DNA of 53,766 bases from Bacteroidota bacterium (GCA_030706465.1 JAUZOM010000004.1:1-53766), one strand, 5' to 3'; positions 35,348 to 45,045 are shown, counted from the stretch's first letter. The notes: generated from the letters alone by a model not told the origin. Program-made: numbers and translations.

Positions 35348-36388
35348 ATGAAAAAGCTATTCTTATTGGCCATTTTGTTTGTGCTAACCATGAAGGCTAT
35401 GTCACAAGTTTCTTCCTCATTTCCAGGAGAAGAACCGGCTATCATCTATGCATTACCGAAAGCAGAGCTTTGCATTGAAGTGGTAACTGAAAAAACAACT
35501 CAAAAGCCGGGCCCCTTTTACCGGTATTCAGAACGTTACCTGGCGACGAATAAAGTAATTACCGAAGAAAAAACCAGTTATCGGTTGAAAAGTATTCAAA
35601 TTGTGCCCCATGCAGTTCCAGATCCAGCCAGAACGTATTCTTTTGTCCCAACGGGAAATCTACAGTCGAGCCATTTGTCTTTAACTTCTACTGGAATTCT
35701 TTGTGGTGTTAATGTACCTGCTGAAATAGAAGGGGCAGCTCCGCAAGTTTCTGCTTTATCATTGAAAGAAAATTCTAAACAAGATGCTTTGTTACCTCTT
35801 GGTGAAGAATATATGCTGGCAGGGTCGGAAATAAAACTGGCAGAGGGCGCTGCTAAGCAAATCTACAGGATTCGTGAAAGTAGGTTGGGGTTGTTGACAG
35901 CCGATGCTGAAAAGTTACCTGCTGATGGTGACTCATTTAAATCGATGCTCGAAGGAATGAATAAGATGGAACGCGAGCTGACAGAGCTTTTTGTGGGAAA
36001 GACGATTGCGGAGACTCAAATTCAAAAGCTGTATCTGACTCCTACGAATGAAATTACCAATGATGTATTGTTCCGGTTGTCAGCCTTAAAAGGACTTGTA
36101 AATGCCGACGATTTAAGCGGTACGCCCTATTATATTAGTATTAAGCTGCTGGATGTTAAACAAAATAGTGGCAAAGCAAAGGCTAAAACCGAAAAGGGAG
36201 GGATCTACTATATCTTACCGGCTTCTACTCAGGTAACCATTGGGGATGGCGTTAATACGCTTTTATCCGGACAATTTTACATTCCGCAATTTGGTATTGC
36301 CATTCCTCTTCCCGAAAGTATCTTTAAACAGCCGGGTATGAAAGTCCAGCTTGATGCTCAAACAGGAAGATTACTAAGAGTCGAATAG
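35348..36388 (+). CDS. DUF4831-family secreted protein
   Basis: A signal peptide (MKKLFLLAILFVLTMKAMSQ, cleaved before Q or V) precedes a 326-residue soluble part. IIYALPKAELCIEVVTEKTT, GPFYRYSERYLATNKVITEE and the closing QPGMKVQLDAQTGRLLRVE match what I recall of DUF4831 proteins, which are common in Bacteroidales and of unknown function. It lies 135 bp after topA on the same strand. A perfect inverted repeat begins 22 bp after its stop codon. Confidence 0.8.
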   Translation: MKKLFLLAILFVLTMKAMSQVSSSFPGEEPAIIYALPKAELCIEVVTEKTTQKPGPFYRYSERYLATNKVITEEKTSYRLKSIQIVPHAVPDPARTYSFVPTGNLQSSHLSLTSTGILCGVNVPAEIEGAAPQVSALSLKENSKQDALLPLGEEYMLAGSEIKLAEGAAKQIYRIRESRLGLLTADAEKLPADGDSFKSMLEGMNKMERELTELFVGKTIAETQIQKLYLTPTNEITNDVLFRLSALKGLVNADDLSGTPYYISIKLLDVKQNSGKAKAKTEKGGIYYILPASTQVTIGDGVNTLLSGQFYIPQFGIAIPLPESIFKQPGMKVQLDAQTGRLLRVE

Positions 36389-36409
36389 AAATTATAATAA
36401 ACTGATAAT

Positions 36410-36493
36410 TTAACGTGAATTCGATATAAGATAATAATTATCTCTGATCTGTGCTAACTTTCTAACTATTTTCTTATATCGAATTCACGTTAA
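36410..36493. repeat. perfect 22-bp inverted repeat with 40-base loop
   Basis: The left arm at 36410-36431 and the right arm at 36472-36493 are exact complements; their core is AACGTGAATTCGATATAAG. The right arm directly abuts an IS3-type remnant. It may be paired termini of a lost mobile element or a recombination site. It could also act as a hairpin after the DUF4831 gene, but the loop is large and no U-run follows. Confidence 0.75.
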
Positions 36494-36494
36494 G

Positions 36495-36750
36495 TAACAT
36501 CTGAAACTTACCCTGTTCTGGTTGATTCACTTCCATTTCGGCAGCAAAATTTTGTGCTTGCGAAAACGATGATGCGAGTTAGAGGTTTTGCGATAATTTC
36601 GTTTTGGGTGTTATTAAAATATTATTGGCTTTTAATATACCCCAAAACTTATCCCTACCAATATGTAATCCTCTCATTGCTAATACAAAATATAATATAG
36701 CTTCCTGAATCCAACACGAGGCATATTCATTCGTATGGTTTTGCAAAAAC
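36495..36750 (-). pseudogene. IS3-family transposase remnant
   Basis: On the minus strand, fragments in two frames read NMPRVGFRKLYYILY, then MRGLHIGRDKFWGILKANNI and LITPK, then NSHHRFRKHK and MEVNQPEQG. This order matches the helix-turn-helix and linker region before the integrase core of IS150/IS3-type OrfB proteins. The DDE core itself is absent, cut off at the inverted repeat at 36410-36493. Several frameshifts are needed to read it, so it is dead. Confidence 0.65.
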
Positions 36751-36763
36751 ATAAAAATGAGGC

Positions 36764-38200
36764 TTACTTTTCGTAAATCACGTCAGGGCCGAAAAGGAAC
36801 CTAAATGCCGATTCCTTGTGTTTTGTCAAACTTTTTATTATGGCAATAATCTTTTGATGCAGATTATCAGTACATGTTGTAAGTAAGCGTTCGAATTTAT
36901 CAAAAATTGAGAGGTCGTCGATAGTCTCCCACAATTCTGCTTTTCTTTTGTGTATTGCCTTCCTGATCAATTCAGACAATTGCGATGCCCATGTTTGCGA
37001 GGTATCCAATTCCGTTAAATAATTCACTTCTCGTAAAATATGAGCTAAATAGATCGCTGGTCAACAACATTCATATTAAAATATGACGGTCTGTTACTAA
37101 AACGGAATTCGGCAATCCATTTTCAAAATGTTTGTATATAGCCTGTTTCCATCGAGATTTATCACTATAAATATATGACAAGTTTGAGGTTTGCCAAGCC
37201 CACATCCAGTGTAGTTTACCATTAATTTTCTTGCCTGTTTCATCATCTCCCACCACTTTGGATTGTTCTATTCTATTAACCTGAGTTCGGGATAAGAAAC
37301 ATAGACGATTCTGGGAATTAATTCCTTTATGAGTTGTATATCAATAGGAAGAAGGTATATATCCGGTCTTTTCTCTGTAGGAGATACACACAGTACCAGT
37401 TGTCAATGTCCTACAGAAAACATTTCTTGTAAGGCTAATTTTTACTATGGATATTAATTGCCTCACTTGCCTAGGCCTATCGGGAATGCTAAATATAGCT
37501 ATCTCATTTACAACACAATATAGTTATTGCTTATCCCGAATCCAGGTTATTACGTATCTCATTGTATGCAGACGACGATTTTTGTGACATATCCTGCAAT
37601 ATGTTATTCACAGTTCCTAGGCTTTAACTTACTCCAAAACAATCCTGCAAAACTTCGGTTAGTCGCTTCTAAGTATGTATTGAACGCAACTCAAACAAGC
37701 TACCAATGCCCTAATGTTTGTTCCATAAGAAATTCTTGAGCGAACATCTTTAGAAAACTCTACCTAGCAACAATGGCCACAACTGCACCTCTTGCCTATT
37801 CCCTGATGTTCTGTTGCCACAGAACGAACAAGTATGCTTATGTCAATAACTTGACGTTTTCAACAACCGGACCTTCAATTAAGGAAAGGTCATTTCCACA
37901 ACGTGTGTAAAAGCCGGGTTGACGTTCAACGATTGAATCTGGTTCGTTTACCAACTCCAATGTGGTCCCTTTATGACCTGGGTGACATTCGTTTGGCTTT
38001 CCCGTTTTTTTCTCAAAGAGCGTGTCGTAAGCAGTTTCTTAGGCTTTTCTCATTGTGTCGCAAGCGAGCCCTTTGAAGGTGGAATACTGCTATTGTGGCT
38101 GCCTTTTGGCTTTTCGTAAACTGCTAATCGTTCTTTTAATACCAAAGCTATGTCGATTACTTGTTCTTTCACTCATTGAACATGATGATTAGCAATGGAT
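36764..38200 (-). pseudogene. IS66-family transposase (TnpC) remnant, multiply frameshifted
   Basis: Reading the minus strand from 38200 in mixed frames gives the whole order of an IS66 transposase: LVLKERLAVYEKPKGSHNSS and IPPSK; CHPGHKGTTLELVNEPDSIV and GFYTRCGNDLSLIEGPVVE; a zinc-finger like stretch; SKVVGDDETGKKINGKLHWM and WAWQTSNLSYIYSDKSR; PNSVLVTDRH; and VNYLTELDTSQTWASQLSEL with AFRFLFGPDVIYEK at the end. At least six frameshifts or stops interrupt it, and the final DNN-type C-terminus is missing where the IS3 remnant begins. No tnpA or tnpB companion was seen. Confidence 0.8.
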
Positions 38201-38555
38201 TATCAAAATATTTCATTATGTATATTTTAACGTTATTCCCTCTAAAACTCCGAAATATCCGGTCTCATCAACTTAGGAGTGCTGAGTAGTTACGATTATT
38301 CGTATAGGAATAATTTAGCTTATTTGTTTTTCTTGACATATTGCAGAATCTTGGGTGAAAATTTGATAGATGTTAATTATAACACTTCTTGATATTTATC
38401 AAGAAACAGTTGGAATTAATGTATAAATATTAACCTAACTTTGAAAACTATAATTAGATAAATGTTTGAAGATAATCTATCAGGAAGAGATATTAAACGT
38501 ACATAATTAGAAATTCTGCTTGTTGATATATTTGAACTTAAAAATTTATATCATT

Positions 38556-39731
38556 TATCACTACAGTCCGGCTATCAACCAAATATAATTGATTGATTAT
38601 AATTTAGAGTAGTATTGTTTTTTGTAAATAGTTTATTTGTAGGAGTTTTTTCAAATACTGACAGGTTAAAAGTCTGGAGTAAAGTGTAGAAATTTTGCTC
38701 TGAATTGAGTCTCTTTTTTGTAATGGCAACAAGTAAATAGGCTGATATTGCTATCCATATCTGACAGCGTACTGCATTATAACTTCTTCCATAGAAAGTT
38801 TTAATTCGAAGATGTTGCTTTTTAAAGAATAGTTCAACCTTCCAGCGTTCTTTGTATAATTGCGCAATCGTTGTTGCCGGCAAAATAAAGTTGTTTGTCA
38901 TAAAAACGGAGATGACTCCGGTTTTATGGCCTAAGAATTTGACTAACCTCAGATAATCACGGTATTCTTTTTTAGAATAGTAACCAGTCAACTTGATTCT
39001 CTGATTATACTTTAAACCGGTTGATTTATCAATCTTTGAGCTATAAACACGCCGATAAGCCATATTGTTTTTAGCTCTGATTACGAAATAAGCTTTGTTG
39101 TCCGATACTTTGTAAAGTCTCTCAAAATCAACATAGCCTTTGTCCATTACATAAATCGAGTTGTGTTCACTGAGTATTTTATCCAGAATATTTACTTCGA
39201 GACAAAGTCCATCGGTTATTTCAATAAATGTTGGTATTGAGCCTCGTAAATCCAATAAGGTATGCATTTTTACGGTTGCTTTCTTTTTACGAAACTTTGC
39301 GCATGGAAACGGACTTAAACATAAATCAATTTAGAGCATAAGCCATGGTTTCAATATCATTGAGAAGTTCATTGGACACGAACCTCTTTGATAAGAATTA
39401 GAGCAAAGTCAGCATAAATTCTCCAATCTTGTTTTTCATTAGCCTCTGCTGATGTTGATTTCGGAACTATATTCTTTATGCTGCTGTGATATAATTTAGT
39501 TGAGGGCAATCAAACTTGCTGCAAGATCGTGAATAGTTTCCCTATAAGTCAATTGCGCTAAACACATTAATTGGGCAAATACGGTTTTTCCTTGATTCAT
39601 GACCCCAAAATTTTAATTTAGGGCAAATTGCAAGAAAAAATTTAAATCGAAAAATTTGAAATCCTCTGGAATACTTTATAATAAAGACTTTCAGAGAAAA
39701 TACCGGTTCAAAAGCCGGACAATAGTGATCA
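38556..39731. mobile_element. IS4-type insertion sequence with inverted ends and candidate 9-bp target duplication
   Basis: The left end (ATCACTACAGTCCGGCTATC and AACC, 38557-38580) matches the right end read in reverse (ATCACTATTGTCCGGCTTTT and GAACC, 39705-39729) with few mismatches. The flanks carry TATATCATT at 38547-38555 and 39732-39740, a candidate target duplication. Length is about 1.18 kb. The ends and the duplication are intact enough that insertion was fairly recent compared with the neighbouring remnants, although the transposase gene is broken. Confidence 0.7.
38575..39600 (-). pseudogene. IS4-family transposase, inactivated
   Basis: The C-terminal 230 residues are open (38575-39267): MHTLLDLRGSIPTFIEITDG, a YVMDKGYVDFERLY segment with a catalytic Asp, and the YREK-type signature YKERWKVELFFKKQHLRIKT. 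In relatives I remember, two more residues lie between ELFFK and KQHL, so a two-codon deletion may be present beside the catalytic Glu. Upstream, the N-terminal part (MNQGKTVFAQL, LAQLTYRET, EANEKQDWRIYADFALILIK) can be followed only with frameshifts, stops and an internal deletion. Confidence 0.8.
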
Positions 39732-39772
39732 TATATCATTACATATTCTCTCTTTCAATAGTTTGAAAAATA

Positions 39773-40039
39773 ATGAAGGAATTTAATAACCGCATGAAAA
39801 AAGGGAACGATTACAATACAGCAATCGCCATAGAATCAAATTTCCATTGGAGAGACTTTCTTTTGGAAAATCATAAAAATTGGGTTTCAAATCTTTTATC
39901 TATCGAGACACAAAGATTGATTTCGCTTTTGGCGGACAACAATGAAACTTTTTATAATAACATTTGTTTTATTACAGCAAAACAAATTAGATCTTTGAAA
40001 AATCAGTACACAAACTTAACCCTAAATCTAAAATTTTGA
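39773..40039 (+). CDS. doubtful 88-residue open frame
   Basis: An ATG frame of 88 codons, MKEFNNRMKKGNDYNTAIAI and so on, with a Leu/Asn/Lys-rich composition typical of chance AT-rich frames. No motif is recognised. Its stop codon overlaps the TTG proposed as start for the lipoprotein gene at 40036, which would allow coupling if it is real. It begins 41 bp beyond the right end of the IS4-type element. Confidence 0.25.
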   Translation: MKEFNNRMKKGNDYNTAIAIESNFHWRDFLLENHKNWVSNLLSIETQRLISLLADNNETFYNNICFITAKQIRSLKNQYTNLTLNLKF

Positions 40040-40896
40040 AAAGGAAAATTTATCTATTTACAGCCTCGGTTTTGTTATTGAGTATGACGTGCTGCGGTGA
40101 TTTGTATACTCCGATCGGACTATTAAAGAAGGCCGATTTTAAGGGTTTCGTACAAAAGGGGCCATACATGAATGGGTCAAAAGTTTTTATTTCTGAATTA
40201 GATCCCATGTTAAAGCCCACAGGACGAATTTTTTCAACTACAGTGAGCGATAACTCGGGAAGTTTCAAGTTGAAAGAGTTTGAATTGAAGTCTGACTTCG
40301 TGGAATTAAAAGCAGAAGGTTATTATTTCAACGAAGTAAGTGGTAAAACATCATCGGACCAGCTTACCTTGTATGCTTTGGTCAATATTGCTCAGGTGAG
40401 TTCTGCCAACATTAATGTTCTGACAAATTTGGAAAAAAATAGAGTCGAATATTTAGTGCAGCAGAAAGGACAATCTTTTGTTCATGCAAAAAAGCAGGCT
40501 CAGCAAGAAGTGTTGAGCCTATTTAGTCTGGAGTTATGCTCCGACTCAACCTCTGAAAGTCTTAACCTAAGTGAGGGTGGCGAAAATAACGCTATCCTTT
40601 TAGCTGTTTCCTGTATATTACAGGGTCAATTATCTACTGCTGATATGGTGAAATTAATGGACGAAATCAGTTCCGATATTCAGGCAGATGGTAAATTGCA
40701 TAACCTTTCACTCGGTTCACAATTGATCAATAACGCCCGCTTAATCAGTTTGCCTTCCGTTTACGAGAATATAGTGACTAAGTTTGCCTCCTTGGGATTG
40801 AACAATGTGGTAACTCCTGAATTTGAAAAATATGTTGAAGAATTTAAGGCTAAGACCTCCTATTCTCAAGTAAATACATTTAATATTTCGAATTAA
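40036..40896 (+). CDS. predicted surface lipoprotein
   Basis: The only start that gives an export signal is a TTG at 40036: (M)KRKIYLFTASVLLLSMTCCG, a classic n-region and hydrophobic core ending in a lipobox-like SMTC, Cys at 19 or 20. The mature part begins with a possible carboxypeptidase-regulatory-like beta domain (FVQKGPYMNGSKVFISELDP, later SDNSGSFKLKEFELKS), then helical segments with an ILQGQLSTADMVKLMDEISS stretch. It has 286 residues. The family is reminiscent of lipoproteins with KGPF-type starts in other bacteria, but I cannot name it. It is monocistronic as far as seen. Confidence 0.7.
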   Translation: MKRKIYLFTASVLLLSMTCCGDLYTPIGLLKKADFKGFVQKGPYMNGSKVFISELDPMLKPTGRIFSTTVSDNSGSFKLKEFELKSDFVELKAEGYYFNEVSGKTSSDQLTLYALVNIAQVSSANINVLTNLEKNRVEYLVQQKGQSFVHAKKQAQQEVLSLFSLELCSDSTSESLNLSEGGENNAILLAVSCILQGQLSTADMVKLMDEISSDIQADGKLHNLSLGSQLINNARLISLPSVYENIVTKFASLGLNNVVTPEFEKYVEEFKAKTSYSQVNTFNISN

Positions 40897-41234
40897 AATA
40901 GTATGTACATGCAATATCTGAAGTAAGGATAAAATCAATTTATTGGCATATAGTCATTTTGTTCATTCTTTATAAGCTGTAATTAATTTTGGTGGAGGTG
41001 GTTTCTAGAAATTTGGGAAAATTTATTGAGTGAAATCAGTTTAAAGTCCAATTCCGATGGGGATCGCTTTATACGAAATATGTGGATTAGAAAGTTATCT
41101 GTGATGAAGTCTGTACGCCTTGATCCGGGTTAAAAAAATCTCATCAGGCGGCTATGCTAATGAGACTTTATTCAATAAATGTGATTGATTCTGTGGATCC
41201 CACTAAGGATAACTGATCGGGATGATACCTGTTT
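40897..41234. other. intergenic region between convergent genes
   Basis: The 338 bp between the lipoprotein gene and the convergent lipid kinase gene hold a terminator for the minus-strand gene at 41132-41165. I see no other element or ORF. Confidence 0.5.
41132..41165 (-). terminator. terminator of the lipid kinase gene
   Basis: On the minus strand TCTCATTA (41158-41165) pairs with TGATGAGA (41139-41146), and a run of seven T follows (complement of 41132-41138). It lies about 70 bp after the stop codon of the gene at 41235. Confidence 0.6.
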
Positions 41235-42119
41235 TTAATACCTTTTACTGACCAACACTTTCAATCCATCCGGGATTGTTTTAATTTTAATTTCTTTCCC
41301 TTCAACATAAGGCTCGCCATCGTAATGGAATGGACCTGATTCTTCTCGCATCACTGTAATTTCTTCTGAACGCAGGGTTGTCATAAATAAATCTTTGTCG
41401 ATGGTTTTGGCAAAGAGTTGTAAAGCCAAAGTAGGAATGGCAATAATAGGGAAACTACTCATAATGGAAATATCCAGTTTTCCGTCCTGAACACTGGCTT
41501 GTGGTGCAATGTAGGCATTATTTCCCCACTGGGAGGCGTTTGCAAAAGTAATGACAAAAGCTTTTGAGGTTAAATCGATTCCTTCTGCCTGCAAGTGGTA
41601 GTTTTGTGACTTATAACTAAAATAACCGGTAATAATTTTCTCGATATAACTCATGATCCCCCGTTTTTTCCCTTTAGCAAATTCCGTACTGACGTATGCA
41701 TCGAATCCGGTTCCGCAAGTGCAAAAGAAAGGACGGTCATTCACCAGGCCATAGTCCATAAAAATAGATTCGGAATGGTTGAGCTGCTTTATGGCTTTTC
41801 GGATATTCATTGGGATGCCCAGATGACGGGCAAGGCCATTGCCTGAGCCGATAGGAATAATTCCTAATGATGTGTTGGTATGCACCAGGGAGCGTGCGAC
41901 TTCATTTACCGTTCCATCGCCACCTACAGCAACAACAATTTGAAATCCTTCTTCTACGAATCTCCGAGCTAACTCGGTACCATGTCCTCGATGTCCGGTA
42001 AAAACAATTTCAGGGTCAAATATCTTTGTGTCCAATCCTTGTTGAATTAACGCCGGAATATCCTCTTTTTTCCCGGTACCCGAAAATGGATTGATAATAA
42101 AAGCTATTTTCGATTTCAT
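41235..42119 (-). CDS. diacylglycerol kinase-like lipid kinase (YegS/DgkB family)
   Basis: A 294-residue cytosolic enzyme that should phosphorylate a lipid such as diacylglycerol. INPFSGTGKKEDIPALI at the start, the nucleotide-binding GGDGTVNEVARSLV (residues 66-79) and IPIGSGNGLARHLGI (89-103) are the family hallmarks. The C-terminal half has the second beta-domain with FHYDGEPYVEGKEIKI. Length and order of motifs agree with soluble DagK family members. It is divergent from rnr, with a MITE in the shared upstream region. Confidence 0.9.
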   Translation of the reverse strand: MKSKIAFIINPFSGTGKKEDIPALIQQGLDTKIFDPEIVFTGHRGHGTELARRFVEEGFQIVVAVGGDGTVNEVARSLVHTNTSLGIIPIGSGNGLARHLGIPMNIRKAIKQLNHSESIFMDYGLVNDRPFFCTCGTGFDAYVSTEFAKGKKRGIMSYIEKIITGYFSYKSQNYHLQAEGIDLTSKAFVITFANASQWGNNAYIAPQASVQDGKLDISIMSSFPIIAIPTLALQLFAKTIDKDLFMTTLRSEEITVMREESGPFHYDGEPYVEGKEIKIKTIPDGLKVLVSKRY

Positions 42120-42236
42120 ATTGTTTTTAACCTGATTGTTTTATTGATTATTTGGACCGCGAAATTACAAATAATTTATCGATAAATAAAAATTAACTTT
42201 ATCGGCTTCATGAACACGGATATCAAAGCTTTGTTG

Positions 42237-42244
42237 TATATTTG
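42237..42244 (+). promoter_or_regulatory. possible -7 element for rnr
   Basis: TATATTTG matches TAnnTTTG and lies about 320 bp before rnr, but no clear TTTG is seen 19-21 bases upstream. A 205-bp MITE now sits between it and the gene. Confidence 0.35.
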
Positions 42245-42280
42245 CAGATTACTCAACTATTAGTAATTAACCGTAATTAG

Positions 42281-42485
42281 TTCTACTTTACCAAAATAAA
42301 GAACGAATCCCGATAGACACACTAGTTCACACTGGAATTCCTGTTTTCAGCCATCTTCCTGAGTTTATAATCTTAAAGTACAGATCGGTATTTTAAGATT
42401 ATGTTCTTCTTCATTTTGTTTTTGTGTTCTATTGTGACTGTTGTGGTTTGAATTAGTTGTTTTGTTTTAATTTAGTGAAGTAGAA
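42281..42485. mobile_element. 205-bp MITE-like element, copy A
   Basis: The ends are TTCTACTTTA (42281-42290) and the reverse AAGTAGAA (42478-42485), with TTAG on both sides (42277-42280 and 42486-42489) as a 4-bp target duplication. It is similar over its full length to copy B at 45121-45325 in the opposite orientation. No ORF is present. It lies in the leader or promoter region of rnr, ending 75 bp before the start codon. Confidence 0.8.
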
Positions 42486-42560
42486 TTAGAGTAAGCGAGT
42501 AAACAAGTAGACCCGAAATAGATTCGTGTAATTCGTTTTAATTCGTGTAATTTAAATATT

Positions 42561-44702
42561 ATGTCAAAAAAGAAAAGATCTGCCGTCCCCAGCACGCGCA
42601 TTCGTAAAACCGAATTGGTGCGCAATATTGTCAATGTATTTAATGAAAATACCGAGAAGACTTTCAACTACAAACAAATTTCATCGTTACTCAACATAAA
42701 GTCCGAGTCGCAACGGGTCTTTATTAATCAATTATTGTACGAATTGTTGGATGAAGATTTTTTGGTGGAAATATCCCGGGGAAGTTTTAAAGTCAACTCC
42801 CGAGGTGGGTATATTTCAGGTACCATTGATCGTCAGGGCGTGAAAACGTACTTAATCCCGGATGATGGTGGAGAAGCGGTGTTTATTCCCGAGCGGAAAA
42901 CCAATCATGCGTTGCTGAACGACCAGGTCAAGGTGTTTCTGTATGCCCGGCGTAAAGGCCAGCAACCGGAAGGAGAGGTGGTGGAAATAACCAAGCGGGC
43001 TAAAGATACCTTTGTCGGTATTCTGGATGTCTCGGATAATTATGCTTTCCTGACATTGGATAACCGGATTATGACGAATGATATCTTTATCCCCAAAAAC
43101 AAATTAAAGGGCGGAAAGTCGGGGCAGAAAGCTGTCGTTAAATTGCTAGACTGGGAGCCGAATGCCAAGAATCCGGTAGGAGAGGTGATTGATATTTTAG
43201 GCGATAAGGGCGATAACACGGCTGAAATGCATGCTATACTGGCTGAATTTGGTCTGCCGTACAAATATCCTGCTGATGTAGAAGCTGCAGCCGAAAAAAT
43301 AGATGCCGGGATTACCCCCGAGGAAGTGGCTAAACGTATCGATATGCGTCCTGTTCCCACTTTTACGGTAGACCCGCGCGATGCCAAGGATTTTGATGAT
43401 GCATTATCTCTCCGGAAATTAAATAACGGATTATGGGAAGTCGGAGTCCACATTGCCGATGTGACCCATTACGTTCGTCCGGACAGTATTATTGAGACAG
43501 AAGCTGCCGAGCGAGCTACTTCTGTTTATCTGGTGGATCGTACCATTCCCATGCTGCCCGAACATTTGTCGAATGGCATCTGCTCCCTGCGTCCGAATGA
43601 AGATAAGTTGACTTATTCTGTCATTTTTCAACTAAATGATAACGCGGAACTGCAGCATTATGAAATAGCAAAGACGGTTATCTGCAGTAACCGGAGATTT
43701 GCTTACGAAGAAGCACAGACCGTTATTGAAACCGGTGAAGGAGATTATAAGGAGGAAATACTCACCCTGGACCGATTGGCCAAGATTTTGCGTGCAAAGC
43801 GTTTTGAGAATGGAGCCATTGCTTTCGATCGGGTGGAAGTCCGGTTTGAAATTGACGAAAAGGGGAAACCTACTTCCGTGTTTTTCAAGGAACAAAAGGA
43901 TGCCAATAAAATGATAGAGGAATTTATGCTGTTGGCCAATAAAACGGTGGCAACGCATATCGGTAAACCGGGCAGAGGGCAAAAAGCAAAGACTTTCGTG
44001 TACAGGATTCACGATGTTCCAAATCCCGATAAATTGAATACGTTTGCGGTGTTTATCAAACGTTTCGGGTATAATTTGAAAACCAGTGGAAAACAAACAG
44101 CAGTATCTGCGTCCATTAATGCCTTATTGGATGAGGTACAGGGCAAGAAAGAACAAGACCTGATCGAAACACTTGCCATCCGTTCCATGGCAAAAGCTAT
44201 TTATTCCACTGTCAACCTGGGCCATTATGGACTGGCATTCGACTTCTATACTCATTTTACATCACCTATCCGACGCTATCCGGATATGATGGTACATCGG
44301 TTACTCGAAAAATACTCGGTAGGTGGACGTAGTGTCAGTGCAACAGAATGGGAGGAGTATTGCCAGCACAGTTCGGATATGGAACAACTGGCTGCCAATG
44401 CCGAGCGGGCTTCCATTAAATACAAGCAGGTAGAGTTTATGTCCGATCGCTTAGGGCAAGTGTTCGACGGGGTTATATCCGGTGTTACCGAATGGGGCAT
44501 ATACGTTGAGTTGATAGAAAATAAATGTGAGGGGATGATACCGATTCGCGATCTGGATGATGATTATTATACTTTTGATGATAAAAACTATTGTTTGATA
44601 GGCCGCAGATTCCATAAACGTTACCAACTTGGCGATGCAATTACGGTCAAAGTAGCAAAAGCTAACCTGGATAAAAAGCAACTGGACTTTGTGTTAGCAT
44701 AG
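42561..44702 (+). CDS. rnr: ribonuclease R (RNB-domain exoribonuclease)
   Basis: A processive 3'-to-5' exoribonuclease that degrades structured RNA. The product has 713 residues: an N-terminal winged-helix part (to about 75), cold-shock domains, the RNB catalytic domain with DPRDAKDFDDALS (Asp 271, 274, 277, 279, 280), HYVRPDSIIETEAAERATSV and FDFYTHFTSPIRRYPDMMVH, and a C-terminal S1 domain (GQVFDGVISGVTEWGIYVEL). The start at 42561 is preceded by AT-rich repeats of AATTCGTGTAATT. A MITE lies directly upstream. Confidence 0.95.
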   Translation: MSKKKRSAVPSTRIRKTELVRNIVNVFNENTEKTFNYKQISSLLNIKSESQRVFINQLLYELLDEDFLVEISRGSFKVNSRGGYISGTIDRQGVKTYLIPDDGGEAVFIPERKTNHALLNDQVKVFLYARRKGQQPEGEVVEITKRAKDTFVGILDVSDNYAFLTLDNRIMTNDIFIPKNKLKGGKSGQKAVVKLLDWEPNAKNPVGEVIDILGDKGDNTAEMHAILAEFGLPYKYPADVEAAAEKIDAGITPEEVAKRIDMRPVPTFTVDPRDAKDFDDALSLRKLNNGLWEVGVHIADVTHYVRPDSIIETEAAERATSVYLVDRTIPMLPEHLSNGICSLRPNEDKLTYSVIFQLNDNAELQHYEIAKTVICSNRRFAYEEAQTVIETGEGDYKEEILTLDRLAKILRAKRFENGAIAFDRVEVRFEIDEKGKPTSVFFKEQKDANKMIEEFMLLANKTVATHIGKPGRGQKAKTFVYRIHDVPNPDKLNTFAVFIKRFGYNLKTSGKQTAVSASINALLDEVQGKKEQDLIETLAIRSMAKAIYSTVNLGHYGLAFDFYTHFTSPIRRYPDMMVHRLLEKYSVGGRSVSATEWEEYCQHSSDMEQLAANAERASIKYKQVEFMSDRLGQVFDGVISGVTEWGIYVELIENKCEGMIPIRDLDDDYYTFDDKNYCLIGRRFHKRYQLGDAITVKVAKANLDKKQLDFVLA

Positions 44703-44916
44703 CGTAGAGCGTAGAGCTTTGAGTATTGAGCTTTGAGTGCTGATTACCATGAAGCAGACATTGAGTATTGAGCGTAATTGGCACTGTAGTTCGATGTGAA
44801 ATTTAGCATAAGCAGCAATATCTGTTTTGTATCAAGCTAACTCGTTCGCTTGTTTGGATGTTAACTGTTTATTGCTGCGCTACTTGAGATAATCTTTTGT
44901 TTTTTTTCTTTTTTCT

Positions 44917-44947
44917 TTTGTAGTTTATAAAAATTGCCCTATCTTTG
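44917..44947 (+). promoter_or_regulatory. promoter of tRNA-Arg
   Basis: TTTG (44917-44920), 19 bases, then TATCTTTG (44940-44947): a full match to the phylum's promoter consensus. Transcription would start near 44954, about 14 bases before the tRNA. Confidence 0.75.
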
Positions 44948-44967
44948 CACTCGCAAAAGCAAAGAAT

Positions 44968-45041
44968 GGCCCCGTAGCTCAACTGAATAGAGTATCTGAC
45001 TACGGATCAGAAGGTTACAGGTTTGAATCCTGTCGGGGTCA
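44968..45041 (+). tRNA. tRNA-Arg (anticodon ACG)
   Basis: The 74-base sequence folds into a full cloverleaf: acceptor GGCCCCG with CGGGGTC (one G-U pair), D-arm GCTC...GAGT, anticodon stem TCTGA/TCAGA with loop CTACGGA, and T-arm ACAGG TTTGAAT CCTGT. The anticodon ACG would be edited to ICG and read CGU, CGC and CGA. The discriminator is A and no CCA is encoded. It has its own promoter and terminator. Confidence 0.95.
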
Positions 45042-45045
45042 CTTT

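Noticed and set aside
37527-37739. 70-codon plus-strand frame
   Set aside because: It is the antisense of the IS66 transposase remnant.
43040-44681. Several long minus-strand frames inside rnr
   Set aside because: They are antisense shadows of the RNase R coding sequence with no motifs or starts of their own.
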